A DNA stretch of 48,791 nt from Oscillatoriales cyanobacterium. Its GTDB lineage: Bacteria; Cyanobacteriota; Cyanobacteriia; Cyanobacteriales; Microcoleaceae. The stretch lies in contig RDYN01000147.1 in the NCBI GenBank assembly GCA_004293365.1, positions 1-48,791 of the forward strand, read 5' to 3'. This document shows positions 25,262-33,439 of this stretch, in pieces. The notes under the pieces were generated by a model. It made no database searches. It had not been told where the DNA came from and saw only the letters and a program-made list of their open reading frames with translations. Position numbers and translations under genes: made by a program. Numbering within the stretch: position 1 is the stretch's first letter; every line of letters begins with the position of its first letter.

Positions 25262-25333
25262 ATGGATTTTAATCTAGATAATTTATTGAATTTGCAGAAT
25301 GTTACTGTTTTTGGTTATTCAAGAGAATTATAA
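25262..25333 (+). pseudogene. Possible N-terminal remnant of an ISL3-type transposase
   Basis: A 23-codon frame (MDFNLDNLLNLQNVTVFGY and a few more) resembles from memory the N-terminus of ISL3-family transposases in cyanobacteria, then stops. Nothing further of the gene follows in 25334-25440. The likeness is short, so confidence is low. Confidence 0.25.
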
Positions 25334-25440
25334 TTTATTATTTAAAATTTACACTTGATTAATGAATGTATTATCTGCTAAGCATTACTTATCACCTTAG
25401 CTACGAGAGAGCAGTAAGGAAGTTGTAATCGGAATTGAGA

Positions 25441-26121
25441 TCAATCGCTAGCTGCTGTTTCCAATTTCTCCCCCAGTCTCGGTTCCGTACCGTTCAACAA
25501 ACGCTGAATGTTGCTGCGATGCCGCACAATCACAAATACACCGCCCGCAAGTCCAAACAATACATAAGCCAGCGGCTGATGTAATGCAAACATCAATCCA
25601 GAAACGCTAATTGCTCCGATAATCGAGCTTAAAGAAACAATTCGCGACACCGCAAAAACTATTCCAAAAATCCCGAAAGTTCCCAAACCAACTGGCCAGT
25701 ACAAACCGAGCAAAACTCCCAAACTTGTAGCGACAGATTTACCGCCGGTAAACCCCAGCCAGATAGATTTGCTGTGTCCCAAAACAGCACACAAACCTGC
25801 TAAAGTTGCCATCCAAGGGATGATTGTTGCAGTATTTTCTACACCGGCGGCGATCGCTAGCTGACTGGTAAAATCTAGAGAGTAGATGTAGCGGATCAGG
25901 ACGATCGCACTTACGCCCTTCAACACATCAACCAGCAACACCGCCAACCCCGGCCCCTTTCCCAAAGTCCTGAGTACATTAGTCGCCCCCGTCGAACCAG
26001 AACCTACTTCCCGAATATCAATCCCCAGCATCCATTTACCGAAGGCATACCCAGTCGGAATCGAACCCAGCAAGTAAGCTGCGATTAACAATGCGCCATT
26101 TAAAACTATCCAGCTAGCCAT
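25441..26121 (-). CDS. plsY: Acyl-phosphate glycerol-3-phosphate acyltransferase
   Basis: PlsY acylates glycerol-3-phosphate from acyl phosphate, the first step of phospholipid synthesis. This 226-residue membrane protein has motif 1 AYLLGSIPTGYAFGK, the GSGSTGATNVLRTLG phosphate loop and the later GHSKSIWLGFTGGKSVATS. Length and helices fit. The start is the ATG at 26121. It has no close co-directional neighbour; downstream is repeat-rich spacer. Confidence 0.95.
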   Translation of the reverse strand: MASWIVLNGALLIAAYLLGSIPTGYAFGKWMLGIDIREVGSGSTGATNVLRTLGKGPGLAVLLVDVLKGVSAIVLIRYIYSLDFTSQLAIAAGVENTATIIPWMATLAGLCAVLGHSKSIWLGFTGGKSVATSLGVLLGLYWPVGLGTFGIFGIVFAVSRIVSLSSIIGAISVSGLMFALHQPLAYVLFGLAGGVFVIVRHRSNIQRLLNGTEPRLGEKLETAASD

Positions 26122-26192
26122 ATTTTGATTTGAGATTTGTTGTACTTTGAAAGTTTGTCACTGTTTCATACCTGGACGCAGAAACACTACTT

Positions 26193-26249
26193 GTAGGGTG
26201 CGCATTGCGCACCTTACTACTAGGGTGCGCATTGCGCACCTTACTACTA
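26193..26249. repeat. Two GTAGGGTGCGCATTGCGCACC repeats
   Basis: Two head-to-tail copies of the palindromic unit, separated by TTACTAC. Same family as 15962-16098. The rest of the spacer 26122-26390 has no supported gene. Confidence 0.9.
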
Positions 26250-26390
26250 CCAATTACCTATCATCAATTCCTATCAAATTCGGTTAATTTACACCTTAAT
26301 TTCTTCAGTCCGCGCAGGCGGACTTTGTTTGTATAGCCGCGAATTCTATTCGCCGGGAATTCATGGTATTAAATAAAGCCTGATTTAATC

Positions 26391-27710
26391 TCAAAAATCC
26401 TTAGGACTCATCAAACTTTGCGGATCGGGAGCAAAGGCCAGCCACAGCGGAAATTGCAGCATCGACAAACTAATTAAATCCTCAGTTTCATCAATCAAAA
26501 TTAACGGCAACTTGCCATCTCTCACCAGTCGATCGGCTTTTTGAGCCAAAGCCTCCGCAGACTCAAACATAATAATGCCACCTTCCGGGCCAAAATCGGT
26601 GCGAGTAATCCCCAAACAATCCTGCAAACCCCGGCGCCACTCTCCCAAACGTTCGGGACTGTTCGCCAGCACCAATGTCCGCACCCGTCCGCCGTAGACG
26701 CTTCTGAGTACAGAAATAATGGTTGAACTAATCAAGATATTTTGCAACCGCGAACCCATAGTCCGCAATGCGCCCCTTCCTCCTTGGGTGAAAAACCAGT
26801 TAGAAACTCGTTCCGCGTGGATGGGTTCAAAGGTGCGCCGGAGTTGCCAAGGCGGGCCGTAATAGTCGGGGAGAGTGCGATATTGGTCTAGGGTGCGGCG
26901 AATTTGTTTGGCTTGTTCTTGAAATCCTTGTTCGGCAAATCTGGGATTTACCGGGGAAGAGGATTGAGACTCCTCAACAGAGATTTGCTTGGAAGTTTCT
27001 TGCACCGGCGGCGTCATATCTAAGAGTTCGGCGGTAGCTGCTAAATCCTGCAAACTGCCGACTAGATAGTCTTTGAAACCTTGAACTCTGATTGCTAAAT
27101 CTTGGGAAACTCCGGCGAAAGTAGTTCGCATTTCCTTTTGAATTCGATCGCGCCTGCGTTCGAGTTTTTCTACTTCAATTTGCAGCGCTTGTTTGCGATG
27201 ATCTAGCTGTATCAAGCCGTCTTGTACCAAACGCCCGATCGATGCTTGAGCGGAGCCCAATGCTTCCTGCGCCTTAGCTTTGTCGGCTTCCAAGCTGGCA
27301 ATTCTTGCGGTCAAATCTTGTTCTTGCTGCTGCAATGCTTTGACTCGCTCTGCCAAATTTTCGGTAACATTTTCTGGTACGGGCGTTACCGTTTCTGCGG
27401 TTGTTGTGGGCTGCGAGTCTGTTTCTGGCGAACTTTGCTCGATCGCACTTTCAGAATCGCCACCGTCTGTTTCTGGCTCTATTTGAGCGATATCGCCCGG
27501 TTCGTCCACCACAGGGGTAATTTGGGGATTTTCCTCGCCCCAGGGGTCTGTTTCGGGCAGAATTTGGGATGTGAGCTCGTTTTGGGCGATCGACAATTCC
27601 CGTATTTGAGATGGCAATTGGTTTTCCGTCTCATTCACGGGTAAAGTTGCTTCGCCGTCAGCGGCTGGTTGCGATCGCGGTTTTTGGGTGGGAAATTCGT
27701 CTGAATTCAT
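26391..27710 (-). CDS. DUF3086 family protein
   Basis: The 439-residue protein starts with ~115 residues of acidic, Pro/Gln/Glu-rich low-complexity sequence, followed by a coiled coil (~118-215) and the conserved DUF3086 domain (~260-439) with YYGPPWQLRRTFE, NWFFTQGGRGALRTMG, GRVRTLVLANSPERLGEWRRG and LILIDETEDLISLS. DUF3086 is cyanobacterial and uncharacterised. It lies 47 bases downstream of DUF3119 and both follow the MlaE-type permease gene on the same strand, an arrangement that suggests a shared role at the envelope. Start is the ATG at 27710. Confidence 0.85.
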   Translation of the reverse strand: MNSDEFPTQKPRSQPAADGEATLPVNETENQLPSQIRELSIAQNELTSQILPETDPWGEENPQITPVVDEPGDIAQIEPETDGGDSESAIEQSSPETDSQPTTTAETVTPVPENVTENLAERVKALQQQEQDLTARIASLEADKAKAQEALGSAQASIGRLVQDGLIQLDHRKQALQIEVEKLERRRDRIQKEMRTTFAGVSQDLAIRVQGFKDYLVGSLQDLAATAELLDMTPPVQETSKQISVEESQSSSPVNPRFAEQGFQEQAKQIRRTLDQYRTLPDYYGPPWQLRRTFEPIHAERVSNWFFTQGGRGALRTMGSRLQNILISSTIISVLRSVYGGRVRTLVLANSPERLGEWRRGLQDCLGITRTDFGPEGGIIMFESAEALAQKADRLVRDGKLPLILIDETEDLISLSMLQFPLWLAFAPDPQSLMSPKDF

Positions 27711-27757
27711 GGGAAATTTATTCGGCGTGGGGCACAGAAGAAGTTAAAAATTAAAAA

Positions 27758-28162
27758 TTAACAACTTGTTTGGTCTTGACGGGGACAGCGCTGTTCTAAG
27801 CAGGTCTGTAGCATTTTAGGATCGAACAGAACCGGCAGAAAGTGAATGCTGTTAATTTCTTTGAAGTAGAACAAAATCGGCACAGCGGGCCAAAATATCC
27901 GCCAATTTTGCCATTCTCGGAAAGGAAACTTGCGGATTAAGTTTTGCGATCGATAAATGTCCAAATCCGTTGGAGTAAACTGTAGTCGGATCGTGGCCGC
28001 TTGGTACATCAGAAACAAGCCGAACAGCGCCAGGGGCAAACTCACCCACTTCTGCACGAACAGCAGCGGTACAGCCGCCAGTACCAAGACGAGGGGAATC
28101 GCATAACTCGGGGCGAGTTCGATCGTATCTGTGGGCGCAGTCCCAGAGGTAGTTGTAGTCAC
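27758..28162 (-). CDS. DUF3119 family membrane protein
   Basis: The 134-residue protein has two membrane helices near the N-terminus (IPLVLVLAAVPLLFVQ and LPLALFGLFLMYQ), then a PH-like beta region (LDIYRSQNLIRKFPFREWQNWRIFWPAVPILFYF), a DUF3119 hallmark. DUF3119 is cyanobacterial and of unknown function. The start is GTG at 28162. It lies between the MlaE-type permease gene (64 bases upstream) and the DUF3086 gene. Confidence 0.87.
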   Translation of the reverse strand: MTTTTSGTAPTDTIELAPSYAIPLVLVLAAVPLLFVQKWVSLPLALFGLFLMYQAATIRLQFTPTDLDIYRSQNLIRKFPFREWQNWRIFWPAVPILFYFKEINSIHFLPVLFDPKMLQTCLEQRCPRQDQTSC

Positions 28163-28226
28163 GGGTTTAAATCAGGGGTAGATAAAGTAATGTTGCCAAT
28201 TATTTATATTTTATCCGTTTCCTAGC

Positions 28227-29048
28227 TTACAGGCCTTTGAGCACGCTAGAGCCAGTACCCTGAAACATCAGCCAAGTCAGAAAAAAGTTAACAATAAAAA
28301 TAGCCAGCAAAGAAGTTACCACCGCCGTGGTAGTAGATTGTCCCACGCCTTTGGCCCCGCCGGTAGTCGTCAAACCCCAGCTAGTGCCGATGACAGCAAT
28401 CAAACCACCGAACGCAAAAGCCTTAATAGCAGCGCTGCAAATGTCCCACAGAGTCAGGAAATGGCGGACTGATTCTAAAAACACATTTTGAGAGATGCCG
28501 TACATTGTCGTCGCAATCAGCAGCCCGCCGGCGATGCCCGTGACGAGGGACAATATTGTCAGAATTGGCAGCATCAAGCAGCAAGCTAAAACGCGGGGAA
28601 TTACTAAATAGTCGATCGGGTCTGTTCTGAGCATCAGCATGGCATCTATCTGCTCTGTGACTTGCATCGTGCCGATTTCCGCCGCAAAAGCCGAACCGAC
28701 CCGTCCTGTCACGATTACGGCTGTTAACACCGGGCCGAGTTCGCGAGTCAAAGACAAAGCCAAAACCCCGCCGACAACATTGCCCGCACCCAGGTTAATA
28801 AACTCCCTCGCTACCTGAACCGTAAATACCATGCCGACAAAACCCGCTGTCAGCAAAGCAATCAGCAGCGATTCCGGGCCGACTGCTGCCATTTGATCTA
28901 GGGTGTTGCGGCGGTGAATTTTGCCTCTCAGCAAGTGCAGCATGACTTGGCCGCCCAATAAAATGGCTGCCAGTAACCGCTGACTCCACAAACTGAGGCT
29001 CGATGGTGTAGTTGTGCTCAAGGGACTTTGACTGTAGAACAACTGCAA
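28227..29048 (-). CDS. MlaE-family lipid ABC transporter permease
   Basis: MlaE-type permeases move phospholipids or related lipids between the two membranes. The 273-residue protein shows the family core: FVGMVFTVQVAREF, ALSLTRELGPVLTAVIVTGRVGSAFAAEIGTM, EQIDAMLMLRTDPIDYLVIPRVLAC, and a C-terminal GVGQSTTTAVV. Start is the TTG at 29048; the conserved part begins near SLSLWSQRLLAA, so a start a few codons later is possible. The ATPase and MCE subunits are not in the window. It probably heads an operon with the DUF3119 and DUF3086 genes. Confidence 0.88.
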   Translation of the reverse strand: MQLFYSQSPLSTTTPSSLSLWSQRLLAAILLGGQVMLHLLRGKIHRRNTLDQMAAVGPESLLIALLTAGFVGMVFTVQVAREFINLGAGNVVGGVLALSLTRELGPVLTAVIVTGRVGSAFAAEIGTMQVTEQIDAMLMLRTDPIDYLVIPRVLACCLMLPILTILSLVTGIAGGLLIATTMYGISQNVFLESVRHFLTLWDICSAAIKAFAFGGLIAVIGTSWGLTTTGGAKGVGQSTTTAVVTSLLAIFIVNFFLTWLMFQGTGSSVLKGL

Positions 29049-29207
29049 AAATGAAATCTATCTACAAATCTTAAACAAGTTTCTTCTCTAAGATTTAAGA
29101 TTTCTGACAGAATTGGCCACTGAGGGCGATCGCTGCCTATCGTAGAAAAGGACAAGTTTATTTTACTTGCACCTTTCGGCAGTTTAGCTGAATTTACTGA
29201 CTGTTGT

Positions 29208-29424
29208 CACTAACCCCAGCCTGAAGGCATGGGGCTTGAAAGAGGAAGATTCACCGCCTTCTTAATTCAAGACTAAAACAGTGTCTAGCCTGCGTTTTTA
29301 AGACAAACTGAGCCATCTGGGAGTGGTATCCCACCAGACGTTAATAATGCCTCCCTAGTTTTTAACCTCTCCGATGTGCCAGTGGCGAAGGGAAATATAT
29401 ACCTAGAAATAGGACTTACCGTAA
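29208..29424 (+). ncRNA. Probable omega RNA of the IsrB element
   Basis: The ~215 bases between the left-end hairpin and the isrB start codon have no open frame but several strong stems, including CTGG-AGTGG/CCCACCAG around 29317-29338. IsrB and IscB guide RNAs are known to be encoded directly upstream of the protein gene on the same strand, with the guide at the 5' end. The position, length and structure fit. Exact ends are not determined. Confidence 0.55.
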
Positions 29425-30459
29425 ATGTTTGTACCTGTTGTCAACAGTGATAATAGACCGTTAATGCCGACTACCAACGCCCGTGCCAAGCGTTGGATTA
29501 AGTCGGGTAAGGCAACGTCATTCTGGAAAAAGGGAGTATTTTGCGTCCGACTAAATGCAGAACCTTCAAACCACAACTATCAGCCCATTGGGGTAGGAAT
29601 CGATCCAGGTAGCAAGCGCGAAGGGTTTACCGTAAAATCCAAATCGCATACCTACTTAAACATCCAAACTCATGCCGTTGATTGGGTAAAATACCGAGTT
29701 GAAGTAAGGCGAAATATGCGACGCTCTCGTCGGTTTCGGAACACGCCATGCCGTCAAAGTCGAGCTAACAGGTTGGTTAACAAAAATAGAATTCCCCCAT
29801 CTACTAAGTCGAGATGGCAGTGGAAGTTAAGGATAGTTAATTGGTTGGCGTTAATGTTTCCGTTATCAACATTTGTTGTGGAGGACATCAAAGTGCCAAC
29901 CTGGAAAAACGGACGTAAGTGGAACGTATCGTTTAGTCCTTTGGAAGTGGGCAAGCACTGGTTTTACGACCAACTCAGAAAGATTGCCCATCTTGAAATT
30001 AGATCGGGAAACGATACTTACGAACTGCGTCAAGATTTAGGACTCAAGAAATCCAAACAGAAGCTATCAAACAAGTTTTCAGCACATTGTGTTGATTCTT
30101 GGGTATTAGCTAATTGGTACGCGGCAGGACATATTCAACCCGATAACTCATCGCTAATTGAGATTGTCCCCCTTGAATTTCATCGCAGACAACTCCATCG
30201 CTTGCAACATTCTATCGGTCATATTCGGAGTCGATATGGCGGAACTATGAGTGCGGGGTTTAAACGCGGTTCAATCGTTAAACACCCTAAACATGGGTTC
30301 TGTTACGTTGGAGGCTGGCAAGAGTCGCCAACAAAAAAAGACCCGTACCGAAAAAGAATTAGCTTGCACGAGTTAAAAACTGACAAGCGTTTAACTCAAA
30401 ACACATCGCCTTGTGATTGTAAATTTTTGTCCTACAACTCGTGGCGTATTGCGAATTAA
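29425..30459 (+). CDS. isrB: IsrB: RNA-guided nickase, RRXRR/RuvC without HNH
   Basis: The 344-residue protein has a PLMP motif (residues 12-15), RuvC-I with D60 (GVGIDPGS), an arginine-rich bridge helix (RRNMRRSRRFR, 95-105), RuvC-II with E153 (VVEDIK) and RuvC-III with H221 and D224 (HCVDSW). The interval E153-H221 is only ~68 residues and holds no HNH motif, unlike IscB. It is therefore IsrB, which nicks DNA guided by an omega RNA. The C-terminus (RRQLHRLQ, YGGT, FKRGSIVKHPKHG, YVGGW) is the family's target-recognition end. All catalytic residues are present, so it should be active. Confidence 0.88.
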   Translation: MFVPVVNSDNRPLMPTTNARAKRWIKSGKATSFWKKGVFCVRLNAEPSNHNYQPIGVGIDPGSKREGFTVKSKSHTYLNIQTHAVDWVKYRVEVRRNMRRSRRFRNTPCRQSRANRLVNKNRIPPSTKSRWQWKLRIVNWLALMFPLSTFVVEDIKVPTWKNGRKWNVSFSPLEVGKHWFYDQLRKIAHLEIRSGNDTYELRQDLGLKKSKQKLSNKFSAHCVDSWVLANWYAAGHIQPDNSSLIEIVPLEFHRRQLHRLQHSIGHIRSRYGGTMSAGFKRGSIVKHPKHGFCYVGGWQESPTKKDPYRKRISLHELKTDKRLTQNTSPCDCKFLSYNSWRIAN

Positions 30460-30506
30460 ATTGTAAAGCCGTCCTAGAAGGACGGGGTTTCAAACCCATT
30501 TTTCTG

Positions 30507-30794
30507 ATGAGCATATTTCCTAATTTTCTTCGCTCTTTACTGCTGACGGGCCTCTTGAGCTTTGTCGCTCCCTTATTGTTAATCGGCGCGGGATTGACTA
30601 GCTTTTCGTTAATCGCTCTTGTGCCTGCTCTGCAAGCAGTCGGTCGTTCTGGAGAAGACCAGATTTTGCAGTTCTTAGCCACTTTTGGCAGCGGCTGTCC
30701 TCTCCAGGGATTTTTGGTGATTGGTCTAGCTTTTGGTTTGGTGGGTGCTTTGTTTGATACCTACGCTGCTTATCAGCATTCCCGGTGGGGTTAA
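30507..30794 (+). CDS. Small membrane protein of unknown function
   Basis: The 95-residue protein begins MSIFPNFLRSLL at 30507 and has two hydrophobic helices (residues ~9-45 and ~65-85) with a polar loop containing SGEDQ. I chose this ATG because the upstream frame (to 30441) is the end of the IS element and its right-end hairpin. I do not know the family; such small membrane proteins are common in cyanobacteria. Insertion of the element just upstream may have moved its promoter away. Confidence 0.65.
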   Translation: MSIFPNFLRSLLLTGLLSFVAPLLLIGAGLTSFSLIALVPALQAVGRSGEDQILQFLATFGSGCPLQGFLVIGLAFGLVGALFDTYAAYQHSRWG

Positions 30795-31141
30795 TTGTGT
30801 TTCGATTTTATATCTGGGATTTGAGATTTTAGGTCGGTAATTCTCGATCGCATCTAAAATCTCAAATTTTTGGTTGCTGTGCATCGAATCGCGCCACCTC
30901 CAGCGAAAAATTCTCGATCGAAGTTCCTCCTCCTTTGATTCATCAGCCCTTGTTAATTCTCAAAGCTCAAAGCTCAAATCCTTTGGCTGCCTCAGCATTA
31001 ACCATCGCAAATGTTCGGAAATGCGATCGGCAAATTCCAGAAAACCGAATCCCCCTGTTTCGGGATATTGAATATATTAGATACAGGTTGAATCAAGTGT
31101 TTCTCAACCTTTAGAAACAGAAGAGATTTGAGGTATCAATT
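30795..31141. other. Intergenic region upstream of hsp20
   Basis: The spacer has HIP1-like words (CTCGATCG) and AAAGCTC repeats but no supported gene. The hsp20 promoter must lie here; I see no CIRCE-type inverted repeat. Confidence 0.4.
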
Positions 31142-31582
31142 ATGGCACTTATTCGTTGGGAACCTTTGCGGGAAATGGACTCCTTGCAGCGAGAAATGAA
31201 TCGGTTGTTTGATAGCTTGACGCCGACTACCGATCGCGCATCTAACGGTGTGGCTTTTGTACCCCCCGCCGAACTCGATGACACCCCCGAAGCCATCCAC
31301 CTTAAGTTAGAAATTCCGGGCATGGAAGCTAAGGATTTGGACGTACAAGTAACCGCAGAAGCTGTTGCGATTAGTGGCGAAAGGCGATCGCAAACCAAGA
31401 CCGAAGATAAAGGCATAACTCGCTCAGAGTTCCGCTACGGTTCCTTCCGCCGGGTAATTCCCCTACCCGCACGAGTTCAAAATGACAGCGTACAAGCTGA
31501 GTACAAAAATGGGGTTTTAAACCTGACTTTGCCTAAAGCGGAAGCGGAAAAGAACCGCGTAGTGAAAGTTGAACTCGGCTAA
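31142..31582 (+). CDS. Small heat shock protein Hsp20
   Basis: The 146-residue alpha-crystallin-type chaperone prevents aggregation of unfolded proteins. The alpha-crystallin domain (~45-140) shows LKLEIPGMEAKDLDVQV, ISGERR, RSEFRYGSFRRVIPLP and the C-terminal GVLNLTLPKAE. The first residues (MALIRWEPLREMDSLQREMNRLFD) are typical of bacterial class A Hsp20. GAGG 9 bases before the ATG is a good ribosome binding site. Confidence 0.95.
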   Translation: MALIRWEPLREMDSLQREMNRLFDSLTPTTDRASNGVAFVPPAELDDTPEAIHLKLEIPGMEAKDLDVQVTAEAVAISGERRSQTKTEDKGITRSEFRYGSFRRVIPLPARVQNDSVQAEYKNGVLNLTLPKAEAEKNRVVKVELG

Positions 31583-31607
31583 TCAATAATTGTCGGCTAA
31601 TTGCTGA

Positions 31608-31636
31608 TAGGGCGTGCGGTGCGCGCCCTATTTGCT
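31608..31636 (+). terminator. Hairpin after hsp20
   Basis: TAGGGCG (31608-31614) pairs with CGCCCTA (31624-31630) with extra inner pairs, followed by TTTGCTTT. It is a plausible intrinsic terminator. Confidence 0.5.
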
Positions 31637-31703
31637 TTGGCGGGTCGGGCGGCAGATTCTCCAACCGTGCTAAACTAAAACCAGCAATGGTTGGTGAGGA
31701 AAC

Positions 31704-32051
31704 TTGGCACTGCCGAATCAGGGAGTGGGAGAAAATGGAACTGCATCTGAGTTTGGAGACTTAACCGGGATGACTCGCGAACAAGTCGATGACTTTTTGC
31801 GCGGATTGGGTGCAGAAATCAGGCCGACTAAAGGTGGTTATCTTGAATACGAGTTTGCCGATCGTTCGCGAGTCAATATTCGTACTGATGGTGAAGTTAT
31901 ACGAACCCCAGCGCCTAGATACGGTTCAGATGGAAGAAAAATAAACAAAGGTTTACGTCTTGATAAAGACGGCAGCTTGGTCAAAACACGCGATGAGTTT
32001 GGCAACCAAATTCTGGGGACACACAATACGGGAGAAAAAGTGAGGGATTAA
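31704..32051 (+). CDS. Orphan polymorphic toxin C-terminal domain
   Basis: The 115-residue protein resembles the tip domain of Rhs- or CdiA-like polymorphic toxins: an N-terminal EFGDLTGMTREQVDDFL linker, then GGYLEYEFADRSRVNI, DGEVIRTPAPRYG, NKGLRLDKDG and THNTGE. The histidine and acidic residues of the last part could be catalytic; the exact toxin class is not known to me. The frame opens at a TTG (31704) after a stop at 31695; an ATG at 31770 with GGAG upstream is a serious alternative start. No delivery domain is present, so it is an orphan cassette, or has an intracellular role. The immunity gene follows. Confidence 0.6.
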   Translation: MALPNQGVGENGTASEFGDLTGMTREQVDDFLRGLGAEIRPTKGGYLEYEFADRSRVNIRTDGEVIRTPAPRYGSDGRKINKGLRLDKDGSLVKTRDEFGNQILGTHNTGEKVRD

Positions 32052-32052
32052 T

Positions 32053-32442
32053 ATGCCGGATGACTACAACTTGCTTAATTTAGGTGAACTGACATCCCTA
32101 GTAACCAATGTCAATGTCTCTTTCTGGGGAAATGAAATTGTATTTGAATGTATTTACGATCCTACAGGGGAGCGATTGCCTTATACTATCGTATTTCATG
32201 ACTGCCGAGATATCAGTTGGGAGGTTTTCCATCCAGAAGATGTACAAGATCCAGAAGCTGATTTGATTGGCATTCATTTGGGGGAAGACGCGCACCGAAA
32301 AGCAGCTTTAATCCATACGGATATTTTTGAAATTTCAATTCTGTATGGCAGTTTCTGTATTCATAAGGGAGAAGACCTAAATTCTGAAATAACAAATTTA
32401 GCCACAGAGGTTTTAGTATCACAAGCAACCGCAGTCTTGTAG
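32053..32442 (+). CDS. Probable immunity protein of the orphan toxin
   Basis: The 129-residue protein is acidic, soluble and has no signal peptide. It starts one base after the toxin stop codon, the tight coupling typical of toxin-immunity pairs. Its sequence (NLGELTSLVTNVNVSFWGNEIVFE, HDCRDISWEVFHPED) suggests an alpha/beta fold; I do not recognise a named immunity family. The assignment rests on position, size and acidity. Confidence 0.6.
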   Translation: MPDDYNLLNLGELTSLVTNVNVSFWGNEIVFECIYDPTGERLPYTIVFHDCRDISWEVFHPEDVQDPEADLIGIHLGEDAHRKAALIHTDIFEISILYGSFCIHKGEDLNSEITNLATEVLVSQATAVL

Positions 32443-32511
32443 CAATTTAAAAGTATCGCGCCGTTAAAGTGCAAATCGGTTAGTAATTTTATGTGTAATA
32501 TAACTATTATG

Positions 32512-32751
32512 AGGTTCGTAGTGAGGACTTCAGTCCGCAAAAAAAGAGAGGACTGAAGTCCTTACTACAAACCTGGTTAGAAAAGGTTAGTAGTGAGGAC
32601 TTCAGTCCGCAAAAAAAAAAGGTTAGTAGTGAGGACTTCAGTCCGCAAAAAAAGAGAGGACTGAAGTCCTTACTACGAACCTGGTTAGAAAAGGTTCGTA
32701 GTGAGGACTTCAGCCCGCAAAAAAGAGAGGACTGAAGTCCTCACTACGAAC
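32512..32751. repeat. Array of GTAGTGAGGACTTCAGTCC hairpins
   Basis: Three full hairpin units (32512-32573, 32620-32681, 32693-32751) and one half unit (~32585-32615) stand in tandem. Loops are A-rich (CGCAAAAAAAGAGAGG). Same family as 2-128. The flanks in 32443-32846 hold no gene that I can support. Confidence 0.92.
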
Positions 32752-32846
32752 AAATTATCAATTTTTAAACAAATACAGTAGGTATTGTTGCCCGCATCAG
32801 TTTACGATACTTAATAGAACTTTTTTGCCAAATGAGGTAAGACAAA

Positions 32847-33248
32847 ATGCCTGATATTGTTGATATTGCCGTAGGTGCGGGTTCGTTCCAAACCCTGGTA
32901 ACGGCCGTGCAAGTAGCTAATTTAGTAGATGCGCTCAAAAGTCCGGGCCCTTTCACTGTCTTTGCACCTACTGACGATGCTTTTGCGAAATTGCCGCCGG
33001 GAACTATCACCACCCTAGTGCAGAACGTTCCCCAACTGAGCAGGATTTTGATGTTTCACGTCGTCTCCGGCAAGTTTATGAAGGCAGATTTGGCAAAACT
33101 CGGTTTTGTTACTTCCTTAGAAGGTTCGCCGATTAAAATTGATTGTTCAGACGGTTTTGAGGTGAAGAATGCTACTGTTGTCGCGGCCGATATCGAAGCT
33201 GACAACGGTGTCATCCACGTCATCGATAACGTGATTTTAATGGGGTAG
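32847..33248 (+). CDS. Fasciclin (FAS1) domain protein
   Basis: The 133-residue protein is a single FAS1 domain without signal peptide: [17 protein letters not shown], the H1 motif [15 protein letters not shown], and the H2 motif [16 protein letters not shown]1 proteins mediate adhesion; short signal-less forms are common in cyanobacteria with unknown role. GAGG 10 bases upstream of the ATG fits. It is monocistronic and ends before a strong hairpin. Confidence 0.93.
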   Translation: MPDIVDIAVGAGSFQTLVTAVQVANLVDALKSPGPFTVFAPTDDAFAKLPPGTITTLVQNVPQLSRILMFHVVSGKFMKADLAKLGFVTSLEGSPIKIDCSDGFEVKNATVVAADIEADNGVIHVIDNVILMG

Positions 33249-33271
33249 TTTCTCCTTTAAACGTCGCTGCT

Positions 33272-33308
33272 GGAGCGAAGCTGGTGCCTTGCGGTGTTGC
33301 TTCGCTCC
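33272..33308 (+). terminator. Hairpin after the fasciclin gene
   Basis: GGAGCGAAGC (33272-33281) pairs perfectly with GCTTCGCTCC (33299-33308). The loop is 17 bases and no U-tract follows, so it is a moderate terminator candidate. Confidence 0.45.
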
Positions 33309-33439
33309 CGATCGCGCCAGTATTTTTTAGCAATTGAATGTAATATAAATATAAAAAAGTTGTCTTTTGGCGCGATGTATTTTAAAATGATTGTTTAAAA
33401 AAGTTTGATAATCAATAATTATAATATAAGGAAACCAGT

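Larger units (their letters stand above)
29205..30500 (+). mobile_element. IS200/IS605-like element carrying IsrB only
   Basis: The left end has a hairpin CCCCAGCC-TGAA-GGC-A-TGGGG (29214-29234). The right end has the hairpin CCGTCCT-AGA-AGGACGG (30469-30485) followed by GGGTTTCAAACCC. Both fit IS200/IS605-type imperfect palindromic ends rather than inverted repeats of each other. No TnpA (HUH) transposase gene is present, so this copy depends on a TnpA elsewhere. The element lies between two divergent genes, just upstream of the ATG at 30507. Boundaries are approximate. Confidence 0.6.

Noticed and set aside
29425..30459. IscB or TnpB
   Set aside because: No HNH between RuvC-II and RuvC-III, so not IscB. 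The PLMP motif, bridge helix and lack of a TnpB zinc finger exclude TnpB.
32512..32751. CRISPR array
   Set aside because: Palindromic units with shared A-rich loops and unequal spacing; no unique spacers.
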